From a virus: 64,000 bases of DNA. Location of the stretch: positions 30,355-94,354 of IMG/VR virus record IMGVR_UViG_3300030060_003910. One strand, written 5' to 3'. This document shows positions 24,226 to 34,508 of this stretch, piece by piece. The notes beneath the pieces were generated by a model, which searched no databases, had not been told where the DNA came from, and was given only the letters and a program-made list of their open reading frames with translations. How positions within the stretch are numbered: the stretch's first letter is position 1; every line of letters begins with the position of its first letter. The position numbers were made by a program, and so were the translations under genes.

Positions 24226-27200
24226 GCTAAATCTTCCTCCACTAAATCAGTAATCGTGATTGCTCCACCTGTAAATCCTAAAGCAGTAGTAAATCCTAAC
24301 GCTGTTCCAAAGCCGAGAGTCCGACCTGCGCCTCCCGCACTTCTCTTCCGAACCAACAATTTAAGTTCTTTGGTGTTCAAGGTGTTTAAGAAATTGTAAG
24401 AAATCTCATTTGATTGTAAATTAGCACTTCTTAACGCTGCTTTTGTTTCTTTGCTTGAAATCAACAGTTCCGAGAAAACATCAGAAAGGTCTTTACTGTA
24501 TCGGCCAAGTTGTAATTTAATAAAACCAGTAAGTTGGTGTTCCATTTCTAATACGATAAACTCATTCATCTCAATATTCTCTCTCGGAATAAATACATTT
24601 ACAATATCGCCAACTCGTAATTGATTTATTCCTTTATTTTGCATAGTGAAAGATAATTTTTGATTAAGACGAGAATGAATCAGCAAAAGTTTAGTAGCCC
24701 TCTTATCTACTTCTTCTTGAGTTAATAGAGTATTATCTACCACTTCTAATGTCTTCCGCCCTCTTTTTTGTATTGAGCGCAAGTCTTTACGAATTGCTTT
24801 ATGTGCATTTCCATATACATTGATTTCGTTAAAGAAATCAAAGAGAGTTGAAACTTTATCAAATTCAGAAATTAAAAATTCTCCGCTATCATCAATGGTA
24901 ATATTCGTTTTTAAAGAATTTTCACTTTCAGGAAAAATCTTGAACACATTGTTTTCTTCAACAAGTTTCATTCCCTTTCTATCAAGAATATATTGTATTG
25001 CAGAATACAAATCTAATCCTTGATAATTAGGTGCTAAATACATAGGAGCATTAGTTGATGTTGTTTCAAATTCAATTCCTTCTTGTTCAAGTAATTCATT
25101 GATTAGGTCTTCACCTTCAAGACCAACGCTAACAGTAGAACCAATACAGGCTCTCGTTGGGTCAATTTTTAATTCTTCATTTGATGAAACAGTAAAGGTT
25201 TCGGAAACTGAAACAATTCCTTGTCTATTCAATTGCTTACCAAGATTAATAGAATCATATTTTAAGTTGGCTTTAGCCGTAAAAGTTACTTTTTCAGAAT
25301 TGATTCCATCACTAAAATTCATAGAGTATTCACCGTCAGGAAGATTACTTTCAAAGAAGTTAGAAGTAGAATGCAAAACCAAATTAGCGTCTGTGGATTG
25401 TTTGTCAGTATCAACCATAACAAACATGGATAGAACACCCTCATCTGAAAACTCATTATTGGTTCCTAAAACCTTCCCTTCTTTGTAAAAATAGCCATCT
25501 TTTATTTCTTCATATACTTCATTTTTATTAGATTTTTTAGTATAGGTTGAAGAAAGAATATTGAATTTTATTTCTTCTGGCATAAAATCATAGAGGCAAG
25601 TTTCATTTGGTTGTAAAATTCTATATGCTGTTTCATCAACCAAAGCGGCATCGCAAATTAAATGATGTTCTTCACTATCACTATTTGAAACTTCGTGTGA
25701 AATAACATAGATTAAAGTGTTTGAACTTGTATGTTGCGGTATCGCACCTTCCATACCTGCTCTTTTTTCTTTTCCTCCTTTTGTAAAAGCCGTTCCTTCC
25801 GCATTGACTCCATCTTCGGGAACCAAATAGCAACCAGTTAAATCCATAAATTTTAAAAAGGTATTGTAAAAAGTTGTTTGGCTATCATCAGGTCTTGTGG
25901 TTTTAATAACATTTTTCTTTAATGTTCCTGCTGAAGTTAAAATATCGGAAACAGAAAAATTACTCATATCATCGCCGTCGCCATCTACTGAATCGGCATC
26001 AATCCAAAGCCTAGGCTTAAAACACATAAATGCTCCATCTGCTTCATATGGTCTTGAACCTCCATAAGAAGCACTTGAATCGGAAACATTATCAAATCCT
26101 TTAAAATGATATAAAGAACCAATAACAGCATGATTATCGCTACCTACCACTACCTTTCTATTACCCATAAGAACCTGAGTTGTTGAGCCTTCTTCTGCTT
26201 TGTATTTTCCTCCATCTTCAATAGAAAATCTATCTAACACTACACCTATCAAAGAATTGTGCGCTCTCGCCGGAATAAAATTACCAGCAGAATGCTGTGT
26301 CATTTGTTGAATTACTGCAAAATTACCAACATCTCTATCGGCTGTGCCTAAATTGGTATCAAATGCAAGTGGCCCAATAATTTCTGACAGCCTATCTCCT
26401 GTTCCAAAACTTTCAAAACTTAATGCTCCGCTATTGGCAGTATGGGCATCATCTCCTGAATCATCACCATAATTGCTTCCATTAGGAATAATACAGCACT
26501 TTAGAGGATGAACATCATTATTATCTAATCTAGCAAAACTATCTTTTTTATTTCTGCCTTTCATAGTGATGGTATCAAAACTTATTTTAAAGCACCCATT
26601 AGTGGTTGTATCTGCACTTCCATCATTTGTTAAAAACCCGTCGCTAACTAAGTCGTAAGTATTTCCGCTAACTGGCGTTCCGCTTGATATTGTTCCGATA
26701 GTTCTTCCCTTACTATCAAATAAGAAATCATTTGTTGATAAACTAACACTTCCAGTAAATGTTATTTTATCACCTGTAATGTTGTCTATTGTTCCAACTA
26801 GTGTCTTTTCTCCATTTTTAACAGAAAGACCATAAGAATTGTCTCGGTATTTTATGATTGGTTTTTCTGGATTAATGGGATTAAAGAAAAAATCAACACA
26901 AACTTCTGTTAATCTCATAATTCCAAATCTATTTAGTTGAGAAATATCTTCCGAACTAGAAAAAGAGACGGTTTGATGATTAATGTCCTTTAATTGTATT
27001 CTGTTTCCTCCGTTTGTTGCGGAGTCTTTTTGATTTTTATTTTCCAATAAAAATAAATTATAGTTATTTATCTCTTTTGCGATACTACCAGAAGATTCAC
27101 TTAATAGGCTATCTTGTCTTAAACTAGTGTATGGTAAAATATCGCTATTAATATAGATAAATAATCTAGCGGCAGATTCGTCTGGATAAACAAAAGAAGC

Positions 27201-30200
27201 CTTTGTTCTCTGTTCTAATTCAGTCAATTGTGGAAAGGCACGATTAGATGTTTTATGAATGCGAATATCTGAAAAATTAGAGCCGAAGGGACTAGTTAAT
27301 CCCCTTTCTTCTGGCGGTAAGACTCTATAAGAAGAAGAGGTTGTGTGTGCATTTGTTAGATTAGTAGTAGAAATGTTAGGTTTAAAATTATAGGAATTTG
27401 CTAAATAGTTATATTTTCCTTTATTTGGGTAGGCAGGTCTAATGGCTTTTTCTGCTCCAGTAGAACCAGTATGAACTAAAGGAAGATTTAGTGAAAAGTT
27501 TCCAATAGATAGACCTGTAATTTTGTAATATGGTTGTCCGAACCGTGAAGAATAATCACCAGCAATTGTTGTGCTATCTACATTAAGTGGAACTAATCTT
27601 ACATTTGGCCCTAGTGTTGCGTATTGAAGATGAGGGCGAGTTAAAATTTTTCCTCCCCAAAGGTGCGCTCCATTAATCAAAAGTAATTCGTTTGTAGGTT
27701 TAGCGACAGTAAAGATAATATCATTCGTATCTAAATCAACAGGAAATCTGTCCAGCATAACTAATGTGTGATTAGCATTTGAGGTGGTTGCGGTGTGTAA
27801 AACATCAAATACTAAACCAATAAAAACTTTGTCAGCAGAAGTATCTTCGTTAGGAACAAAAAATAACGGGTCGCCAATATTTAAAGAATGAGCGTTTGCT
27901 GTTGTCATTTGAAAATGCAAATTTGTAATATTTCCAAAAGCAGTAATCGTTCCAACTTCAGTAAAAGTAAATTCACTTACATCATCATAAAAATGAACTT
28001 TTCTACCTAAAGTGATAGGAATATATGGAGCCAATTCAATTTCTGTAATGTTGTCTTTCTTTGAAGTAGAAACCACTTCAAAGTCAATTAAAGTATTTAC
28101 AGTATCAAAGGTTGATTCTCCTGCGCTCCCGTGTTCGTCTTTTAATTTTGATTGAAAAGCAAAGTCATTTGAAATAGATGATGGCTTATGAATTGCATAA
28201 CCAATTGCACCAGCACTTGCATTTGCGCTTGTTGAGACTAATGAAGTATCTTCAAGACCGCTTGACATCGTAATTTTATTTCCTGCTGTAAAAATTAATC
28301 CTTTATTAGCGGCTCCTGTAAGAGAAGAGGGTTTATTTGTAGCAAGATGGGATGAACTAAGTGCTTTTGAGAGAACATAATTTTTCTCTGTGTCAATGTA
28401 AATTTTTTCTGAATTTGCTTCTGTTAATGCTGCAGTAAAGGTAAGAACTACATTAGAAGTTCCAGAAACCCCAAGAATTTCTCCTATATATCCATTAACT
28501 GTAAAAATCTTATCTCCTTCTGTTGGAAGAATATCAAAGTCAGAGTCTGCAACTCCTGTTGTTAATGAACCAGCATTCAAAGGAACAGTAAAATTAGTAG
28601 AATCAATCTGCGATAATTTATTATATGGACTATTGCTAGAATAAATAATGTCTTCACTAAACAAAGTATTTAGATTCACAATTGGAGAAAGTAATTTACT
28701 AAACTTATCTCTTCCTTGAATTTCCATAATGGTTTGTCCATTCTCCTTTTTGTTTTCAATATTTTCAACTTCACCATTGAACCTTTCAATAAAGATTTGA
28801 TATTGTCCTTTAGCAAAACTCAACGGGTTAGTATGATATGAATCGGTATCAAATGATAAAGTAATCATTTCTTTTGTTGCATCACAGGCAGTAATGGTCG
28901 CAAATCTTTCATTATGGTTTAATGATGTAAAAGAGACATACATCTTGCTAAACCTGCCGTTTAGTAGTGAAATATCAAGCATAAGTGTCCCGTCAGTTGC
29001 GTTATATGCTCGCCTGTGAAGCACATCGCCGCTTGTCGGGGTCGTGGACTGTGCGGTAAAAGAAGCGTCGTTCTCCGTTCTCGCATAGGGGTGTGTGGAC
29101 GATTGGAAGGTTATCTCTTGGGTTGTTCCAGACAGGCTTCCAAAAGATTGAACAATTAAAATGTTATCTCCTAACTTGACCTCATCTCCTGCATTTAGAA
29201 CAGTATTTAAATTATACTCAGTATTGAAAGAAAATACTGCATTAGAAGTCTTTGAACTATATGTTGCGGCTAAAGCAAAAAATTCGTTCATATCACCACG
29301 ATGAATATTATGACGCACACGATATGCGTCAAACTCTTTCACCTTTCTGGGCATAATTCTGCCGTTATCAATAATAGATGTTTCTGCAAACCCGCCCTTT
29401 CCATCAATTGATTCAGTATTTGTGTGGTCATATACATTGTAAAGTAGATTAGATTTTGTTGGTGAAAAATCATAATGCAAATATCTTTTTGGGCCAGTAT
29501 ATGCAGGAGAGTTCTTCTCATCATCATCCATTCTTTTAGCATTCGGAAACATTTCATTATAATCACTATTATCAGCAGTAAGAGTTCCGCCTTCATTAAT
29601 AGTAATTGAATCACCCTCAGTAATAGTATTATCTAAATCTCTTAATTTATCTGTTAATGTGACTCTATGAGTAAATCTACTATAATCAATAACTACCTTG
29701 CCAAAGTCTTGAACAGTTCTAAATGTAATAGCATTTGTTGTATCAAAGGTATGAGAAGTGGTTGATATGCTGGCGTGTTTTTGCATAGCATAATATTTGG
29801 TATCGTGGTCTAATTCATTGTTTTTATCAAGCAATTCATTAAAGAAATAAAATAAAGGTCTAGCACAGGAAAGTTTATCTTCTAATGTAAGGCTTGAAGT
29901 GTTGTTTAAAATACCAGCAGAGAAAGCAAGAATGTTATTATTTGTTTTTACATGGCCCTTAAAAATCATAAACTTCGTATCTTTAGGAATCTCATTTCCT
30001 AATTTTGGTTCAAACTCAAAAGCATCTCCCGCCGAATCTTCTGTTAAAATTTCTGTAATTCTAGCAAAATGATGACGAGTATCTGTGTCTGAATATACTA
30101 AAACAAAGTAATAGTGAGTAGCAAAGGCGGCGGGATTAAATTGTATTCCATCTGTGGTGAGAGCATCATAACACTTAATCCTAAACCCTTTCGTTGTATT

Positions 30201-30407
30201 TAGATTAGAATATTGAGTAGTCCCTGTAAAGACTTCTGTTGTAAAGGTATTTGCTCCATCAGCCGCAATAGCCGTAAATATTCTTTCGTCATTATTTATA
30301 GATGTATCTGTGAATAAAGGATTTGTTGGTGCTTCTGCTAAAGAAATAGCCGCAGAAGAAGAAGGAGTTGGGGGTTCAACTGGAATATTGCCTAAAGTGA
30401 AGGTCAT
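24222..30407 (-). CDS. giant tail tip/hub protein, 2061 aa
   Basis: The largest gene of the window, in the position of the lambda gpJ-type central hub and fibre protein, after tape measure and distal tail genes. The N-terminal ~1500 residues are Ser/Thr/Asn-rich beta material. About residues 1740-1990 look like a hub core, including DLYSAIQYILDRKG and a LRVGDIVNVFIPRE segment typical of base-hub domains. The C-terminus has a Gly-Phe repeat (TLGFGTALGFTTALGFTGG). There is no frame break over 6.2 kb. Confidence 0.75.
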   Translation of the reverse strand: MTFTLGNIPVEPPTPSSSAAISLAEAPTNPLFTDTSINNDERIFTAIAADGANTFTTEVFTGTTQYSNLNTTKGFRIKCYDALTTDGIQFNPAAFATHYYFVLVYSDTDTRHHFARITEILTEDSAGDAFEFEPKLGNEIPKDTKFMIFKGHVKTNNNILAFSAGILNNTSSLTLEDKLSCARPLFYFFNELLDKNNELDHDTKYYAMQKHASISTTSHTFDTTNAITFRTVQDFGKVVIDYSRFTHRVTLTDKLRDLDNTITEGDSITINEGGTLTADNSDYNEMFPNAKRMDDDEKNSPAYTGPKRYLHYDFSPTKSNLLYNVYDHTNTESIDGKGGFAETSIIDNGRIMPRKVKEFDAYRVRHNIHRGDMNEFFALAATYSSKTSNAVFSFNTEYNLNTVLNAGDEVKLGDNILIVQSFGSLSGTTQEITFQSSTHPYARTENDASFTAQSTTPTSGDVLHRRAYNATDGTLMLDISLLNGRFSKMYVSFTSLNHNERFATITACDATKEMITLSFDTDSYHTNPLSFAKGQYQIFIERFNGEVENIENKKENGQTIMEIQGRDKFSKLLSPIVNLNTLFSEDIIYSSNSPYNKLSQIDSTNFTVPLNAGSLTTGVADSDFDILPTEGDKIFTVNGYIGEILGVSGTSNVVLTFTAALTEANSEKIYIDTEKNYVLSKALSSSHLATNKPSSLTGAANKGLIFTAGNKITMSSGLEDTSLVSTSANASAGAIGYAIHKPSSISNDFAFQSKLKDEHGSAGESTFDTVNTLIDFEVVSTSKKDNITEIELAPYIPITLGRKVHFYDDVSEFTFTEVGTITAFGNITNLHFQMTTANAHSLNIGDPLFFVPNEDTSADKVFIGLVFDVLHTATTSNANHTLVMLDRFPVDLDTNDIIFTVAKPTNELLLINGAHLWGGKILTRPHLQYATLGPNVRLVPLNVDSTTIAGDYSSRFGQPYYKITGLSIGNFSLNLPLVHTGSTGAEKAIRPAYPNKGKYNYLANSYNFKPNISTTNLTNAHTTSSSYRVLPPEERGLTSPFGSNFSDIRIHKTSNRAFPQLTELEQRTKASFVYPDESAARLFIYINSDILPYTSLRQDSLLSESSGSIAKEINNYNLFLLENKNQKDSATNGGNRIQLKDINHQTVSFSSSEDISQLNRFGIMRLTEVCVDFFFNPINPEKPIIKYRDNSYGLSVKNGEKTLVGTIDNITGDKITFTGSVSLSTNDFLFDSKGRTIGTISSGTPVSGNTYDLVSDGFLTNDGSADTTTNGCFKISFDTITMKGRNKKDSFARLDNNDVHPLKCCIIPNGSNYGDDSGDDAHTANSGALSFESFGTGDRLSEIIGPLAFDTNLGTADRDVGNFAVIQQMTQHSAGNFIPARAHNSLIGVVLDRFSIEDGGKYKAEEGSTTQVLMGNRKVVVGSDNHAVIGSLYHFKGFDNVSDSSASYGGSRPYEADGAFMCFKPRLWIDADSVDGDGDDMSNFSVSDILTSAGTLKKNVIKTTRPDDSQTTFYNTFLKFMDLTGCYLVPEDGVNAEGTAFTKGGKEKRAGMEGAIPQHTSSNTLIYVISHEVSNSDSEEHHLICDAALVDETAYRILQPNETCLYDFMPEEIKFNILSSTYTKKSNKNEVYEEIKDGYFYKEGKVLGTNNEFSDEGVLSMFVMVDTDKQSTDANLVLHSTSNFFESNLPDGEYSMNFSDGINSEKVTFTAKANLKYDSINLGKQLNRQGIVSVSETFTVSSNEELKIDPTRACIGSTVSVGLEGEDLINELLEQEGIEFETTSTNAPMYLAPNYQGLDLYSAIQYILDRKGMKLVEENNVFKIFPESENSLKTNITIDDSGEFLISEFDKVSTLFDFFNEINVYGNAHKAIRKDLRSIQKRGRKTLEVVDNTLLTQEEVDKRATKLLLIHSRLNQKLSFTMQNKGINQLRVGDIVNVFIPRENIEMNEFIVLEMEHQLTGFIKLQLGRYSKDLSDVFSELLISSKETKAALRSANLQSNEISYNFLNTLNTKELKLLVRKRSAGGAGRTLGFGTALGFTTALGFTGGAITITDLVEEDLA

Positions 30408-31567
30408 TCATCCACCTCCTCAAATCGTAAATATAAAACAGTATTATTTAAATTAGGCATTAGGTTATTAACTGCACTAAATTCAGTTTTTCTAATATTC
30501 ATGATACTTAACTCATGCAATTCTCCCATGAATTGATTATTTGTTGTAGCAGAATTAGCCCCCGTTGCACCTCCACCATTCGCCCCGATAAAAAAATCTT
30601 CTGCTTCCATTGTAAAGGAATCCGTTTGAGTATGCGTTCCTGTTTTAACCAGTCTTCCGTTTAAAAAGACTAGGACTTCTTTATTTTGATTATCCCATGA
30701 ACAAGCAACATGATAAGTATTATTTATGTAAGAAGGCTCAAAGAAATCGTCATGTATAAATATTTCACTACCCGAAGAAACAGAAACCGAAGGGTCTAAT
30801 TTCAAAGTAAGTGCGCTTGATGAAGCAGAATCTACTATACCAAAAGAAGTAAATGTAAAACCATCCCTAATGAATACTTCCTTGCCATCAAAAACATATT
30901 GATTGGCATTAGATAAATTAGCAGCCTTGCTTGAAAAAGCACTTGTAGTAGAACCGATTGATTTATATTTTACTTTTCCATCTTCTTCAAAACCCTTTTC
31001 TACAAAAGAATCATATTGGCTTCCAAGATTCGGGATAATCACGGCATCACTTGTAAAGTATTCCATTGATGCAGTTCCTAATTTGATTCCTACTTTGATT
31101 TTATATCTTGCTGGATTATTCTCATTGTGTAAAGTATCGTTCACTAAACTCACTTGAAAATTAGTGCTGTGAAAAATTCTCATTTCATGTGTAATTCTGC
31201 TGGCTCTTGGTAAATACAATTCACTTTCAAAATTATTTTGCTCAGTAGCAGTAAAGATTGCCTGTTCTAAACCTGGCATAATTTTTTTATTATGTGCATT
31301 AAAAGAAAAACCACTACCGATAGTAGTTTGAGTAATATTTGATGGTTTGGTTATGCTACCCGTGGTTCGGTGGATGCCATAGCCATTTATTTCATACGGT
31401 GTCAAAACACACTCAAAGGTAAAATTATCTTCTAAATCCCAAAGACCATAGGGAATACCCGTTCCTGTTGAAACGATATTGTCTGTATAATCTAAAGTCA
31501 AAAAACCATTACACATAATCGGAAAAACAAGCGAGCGTTGTTTTCCTGTAAAAATAGCATATGACAT
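30404..31567 (-). CDS. tail protein with LamG/concanavalin-like domain, 387 aa
   Basis: The C-terminal ~130 residues match a LamG-type jelly roll: NTYHVACSWDNQNKEVLVFLNGRLV, then FFIGANGGG, then FMGELHELSIMN. Such domains bind glycans, so the protein may help adsorb to the host cell surface. It overlaps the hub gene by ATGA. The N-terminal part is beta-rich and unassigned. Confidence 0.65.
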   Translation of the reverse strand: MSYAIFTGKQRSLVFPIMCNGFLTLDYTDNIVSTGTGIPYGLWDLEDNFTFECVLTPYEINGYGIHRTTGSITKPSNITQTTIGSGFSFNAHNKKIMPGLEQAIFTATEQNNFESELYLPRASRITHEMRIFHSTNFQVSLVNDTLHNENNPARYKIKVGIKLGTASMEYFTSDAVIIPNLGSQYDSFVEKGFEEDGKVKYKSIGSTTSAFSSKAANLSNANQYVFDGKEVFIRDGFTFTSFGIVDSASSSALTLKLDPSVSVSSGSEIFIHDDFFEPSYINNTYHVACSWDNQNKEVLVFLNGRLVKTGTHTQTDSFTMEAEDFFIGANGGGATGANSATTNNQFMGELHELSIMNIRKTEFSAVNNLMPNLNNTVLYLRFEEVDE

Positions 31568-31576
31568 AATAAAACC

Positions 31577-32191
31577 TCAAGGAAGAACATTTGCTACGAC
31601 AAATTCTAAATTAAATGAAATATCAATGCTTTCTCCAGTCATTTCGTATGAAAAACTTTGAATAAATCCACTTAACCCCTTTGATGTAGATGATGTAGGA
31701 AATGTTCCTGCTCTGACCACATTTGTATTATCCTTTTCTAAAGAATTTCCTCTTGATTTAAAGGTTAAAGGAATTTGAACAGTAGTTCCTCTATCTGCAT
31801 AATTTTCATCAACCTTTGAATCCATAAGAACAACTAATTCATTGATTGCTTGATAAGAAGCCAGACCTGTTGAATCAACACCAGATGCAATCATTTGAGC
31901 CACTTCTTGCGCTGTAAAGGTTAGGTTAGTAGCACTTCCACCCGATTTAGTGTGGCTTCTGCGTATTTCCGTATCAACGATAAAACCACTTAATGAAATT
32001 CTCTTATTAGACATCCCTAAATCTAAAGCAACCGTGGTAGATTCTCCTGTGGCTAAACCGCTTAAAGGAATGGGAATAGCAGGAATTGTTTTATCAACTG
32101 ATACGCTCACACTATTTACTTTTAATGGTATAGTATCAATAGATGAACTACTACCACTATGTTCTTGTAATTTAAGATAAACAAAACTCAT
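31577..32191 (-). CDS. distal tail-like protein, 204 aa
   Basis: Follows the tape measure, the usual place for the distal tail protein that connects tube and tip. Beta-rich, no cysteines. It ends in strands (FSYEMTGESIDISFNLEFVV) like tube-type folds. Assignment is mainly positional. Confidence 0.45.
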   Translation of the reverse strand: MSFVYLKLQEHSGSSSSIDTIPLKVNSVSVSVDKTIPAIPIPLSGLATGESTTVALDLGMSNKRISLSGFIVDTEIRRSHTKSGGSATNLTFTAQEVAQMIASGVDSTGLASYQAINELVVLMDSKVDENYADRGTTVQIPLTFKSRGNSLEKDNTNVVRAGTFPTSSTSKGLSGFIQSFSYEMTGESIDISFNLEFVVANVLP

Positions 32192-32196
32192 TTAAA

Positions 32197-33768
32197 TCAC
32201 CTAAATGTGCTTGAAGAGGTGCTTCTGTTAATTTTTGAATTAATCATTCGTCCAATTTCATCGGCCATTCTTCTCATTTCTGCCTTTGAAGTGTCTTTAG
32301 CATTAATAGTAATATTGAAATTATTTACTGTTCCACCTGCCATTTTTCTTGAATTAGTATTTGAATGAACTCTTGAACCTCTTGGTAATGAAACTAATTC
32401 TGGCCCTTTCTCTCCAACAACGGCAAGACCACCCGCCGAAACACCGCCGTTAGCAAAGAAAGGAATTTTATTTAATAACTTTTTAATACCTAATTTAACC
32501 AAAAGCGATGCTACTGCTCCGACAACAATTGCACCAATAATAACAGGAAGACCGAAGATAAAAGCAGATACAACGGTTGCTATCACTAAAATCCTAATAA
32601 TTTTCTCTTTTAAGGTAGTTGTTCCTGAAAGAATATTGAAAACATATCTAAGTCCTTGTTCAAGGGCTTTTCCTGCAATACCAACTAGAAAAGCGATAAC
32701 GGTAGATATTAGTCCCGTAAAGATACCAAATGAAATTTGAAGTAGGCCCCAAATAATTTCCCACATTCCGCCAAACATTTTAATAAAATCGCCTTGCATG
32801 AGTCCTTCATAGATTTCACTTATACCCTGCCAAACATCAGAGAAGCCCTCAATAATCATAGGTAAAAATGATGAAACTACCTTTGATGCAAATTCAAAGC
32901 CTTTCATAATAGGGCCTTTAAACATCCACAATAAACCAAAGAAAAGAGTAATGTAAATAGTTCCCATCACAACAAATTTAAACAATGCCTTGCCTAATCC
33001 TTTAGCAAATAATTTGAAAGACTGTCCTGCAAGTTTCCATTTAGGATTCTTAAAGAAAGCCACAACTCCTTCTCTTATATTTTTCATGGCTTGTTTTCTT
33101 TGAAGCATACCCTGTTTCATCATTCCTTTGAATCCTCGCTTTTTGCCTTTAAATTGGCCTTCCATTTCAAATCCTGTCGGGAACATTAACGGAGCCTTAT
33201 CAATTACTTCTCCATAGCGCAAATCCTGAATACTCTTAAAAGAAGGAAGGGCTTTTCCTATTTTTCCAATATTTCCTAAAAATGAACCTTCTTTTCCTTC
33301 TTTCATTTTTCTAGTTATGCTACCTAGAGTTCTAAAAGCAGTTGAAAGTTTATTTACCGCCCTAAACATTCCAGGCGGTAAAAACCCATACATAATTTTT
33401 CTAGCGTTTGCTGCTTCTAAACCAAAGATTTTTACTTGCTCATTAGTGCTAGATAAGGCTAAATCAAAGAATTCAAAGATGTTAGCACCTTTATTTGCTT
33501 CTAGAAATGCTTTTCTTGATGCTTTGTTTGTTAATTCAAATGCCTTTCCTTGACGATTTAAAAGTTTAATTGAATCAGTAAGTGCTTTGCTTCTTCTTTC
33601 AAAACTAACATCTAATTCCTTTTCAACTTTATTTAGTCTTTCATTTTCTCTTCTCTGCATATTAGCAGCAGTAGAGGCAATTTTTTGTTGCCTTGTCATT
33701 TCCGATAATGAAGCATTTAATTGATTAAATGTTTTTTTCAGGTCATCAAGTTGTTTCCTGTTCAACAT
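32197..33768 (-). CDS. tail tape measure protein, 523 aa
   Basis: Sets tail length. Coiled-coil N-terminus (residues 1-60), several hydrophobic segments in the middle (about residues 260-430, e.g. TLFFGLLWMF and an IGAIVVGAVASLLVK region), and the diagnostic C-terminal box 'AVVGEKGPELVSLPRGSRVH'. It directly follows the frameshifted tail chaperone pair. With the known ratio of about 0.15 nm per residue the tail would be only about 80 nm long (estimate). Confidence 0.88.
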   Translation of the reverse strand: MLNRKQLDDLKKTFNQLNASLSEMTRQQKIASTAANMQRRENERLNKVEKELDVSFERRSKALTDSIKLLNRQGKAFELTNKASRKAFLEANKGANIFEFFDLALSSTNEQVKIFGLEAANARKIMYGFLPPGMFRAVNKLSTAFRTLGSITRKMKEGKEGSFLGNIGKIGKALPSFKSIQDLRYGEVIDKAPLMFPTGFEMEGQFKGKKRGFKGMMKQGMLQRKQAMKNIREGVVAFFKNPKWKLAGQSFKLFAKGLGKALFKFVVMGTIYITLFFGLLWMFKGPIMKGFEFASKVVSSFLPMIIEGFSDVWQGISEIYEGLMQGDFIKMFGGMWEIIWGLLQISFGIFTGLISTVIAFLVGIAGKALEQGLRYVFNILSGTTTLKEKIIRILVIATVVSAFIFGLPVIIGAIVVGAVASLLVKLGIKKLLNKIPFFANGGVSAGGLAVVGEKGPELVSLPRGSRVHSNTNSRKMAGGTVNNFNITINAKDTSKAEMRRMADEIGRMINSKINRSTSSSTFR

Positions 33769-33775
33769 TATATCA

Positions 33776-33973
33776 TCACCGTTTAATTTGTTTTTCTGCT
33801 TTATCTAATTCTTCTTTTTCAATTTCTAAAACTACTCTATGAACTGATAATAAATCCATAACCATAGAATGCGGCATTTTGTATATTTCTAGGGGGCTTA
33901 TTGATAACGCTTTCGCTAAAGTATAAACGATTACCAAGGAAATATCAGAAGGAGAAGCCTGTCCTCCCTTCAA
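33776..33973 (-). CDS. tail assembly chaperone, T-part reached by -1 frameshift
   Basis: A 65-residue frame overlapping nothing of its own apart from a TTG, lying in the -1 frame of the gene upstream. It is most likely not translated alone: the slippery heptamer A AAA AAC at 33997-33991 lets ribosomes continue as ...KRRLKGV into LKGGQASPSD. The fusion (191 residues in all) would be the gpGT-type chaperone that bridges tail tube and tape measure. Confidence 0.7.
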   Translation of the reverse strand: MKGGQASPSDISLVIVYTLAKALSISPLEIYKMPHSMVMDLLSVHRVVLEIEKEELDKAEKQIKR

Positions 33974-33981
33974 TACCCCCT

Positions 33982-34350
33982 TTAGTCTTCGTTTTTTTCT
34001 TCATCCTCCTCTAAAGCCGAAAACGGGTTTGGGAGAATTTCTTTTAATTGATTGCCGATATACGGCGTGAGTCGTAAAATATCAATCGCAGAAAGACTTG
34101 GTTCTGTCTTTACTACGAAATTTTCAACCATGAATCTAAACATCGCGTTTAGGTCTAACTCCATGTCTTGACGCTTTGCATCAATTTTCATCATGGCGTT
34201 CATGGCCTTATCAACCTCAAGCCATGTGGGTTCTTTTACCCAGACTTTGAGGTATTCTTCTTTCTCAGGTGCTACACGAATATAGTGTAGTTTTGGCTCG
34301 GTTAGTGCAAATAGCACACTTTTATCTGATACAATTTTTTTGTTCAACAT
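33982..34350 (-). CDS. tail assembly chaperone, G-part, 122 aa
   Basis: Acts during tail assembly by binding the tape measure protein. ATG 34350 follows AAAGGTGGATAAT; the frame is open upstream to a TTG at 34377. The protein ends in an acidic run DEEKNED. The codons just before the stop contain the -1 slippery site. The gene order tube - G - GT - tape measure is the standard siphovirus arrangement. Confidence 0.75.
   Translation of the reverse strand: MLNKKIVSDKSVLFALTEPKLHYIRVAPEKEEYLKVWVKEPTWLEVDKAMNAMMKIDAKRQDMELDLNAMFRFMVENFVVKTEPSLSAIDILRLTPYIGNQLKEILPNPFSALEEDEEKNED
33991..33997 (-). promoter_or_regulatory. -1 ribosomal frameshift site (A AAA AAC)
   Basis: Read on the - strand the zero frame is GAA-GAA-AAA-AAC-GAA-GAC-TAA. 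The heptamer A-AAA-AAC is the best known -1 slippery sequence of this type. It lies two codons before the G stop, and the -1 frame is open into the 65-codon T part. A GGGGG run and a GGGAGG follow downstream; I could not identify a pseudoknot. Confidence 0.75.
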
Positions 34351-34398
34351 ATTATCCACCTTTATACCAACAAACAAACAAACGGTGTTGGTGGAATA

Positions 34399-34503
34399 TC
34401 ATTCTGCTAACTTAGACTTTTTGGGTGTTTCCTCTTTTTTCTTTTTCTTGTTAGTTTTACTTGCTTCAACGATTCTCAAATTCTTTTCGTATCTTGAAAC
34501 CAT
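34399..34503 (-). CDS. lysine-rich microprotein, 34 aa
   Basis: Short frame between tail tube and chaperone G, with a GGGGTGAT ribosome-binding site at 34514-34507. The product is MVSRYEKNLRIVEA followed by a very Lys-rich tail. No similarity recognised; it could be a leader or a minor tail factor. Confidence 0.4.
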   Translation of the reverse strand: MVSRYEKNLRIVEASKTNKKKKKEETPKKSKLAE

Positions 34504-34508
34504 GTAAA

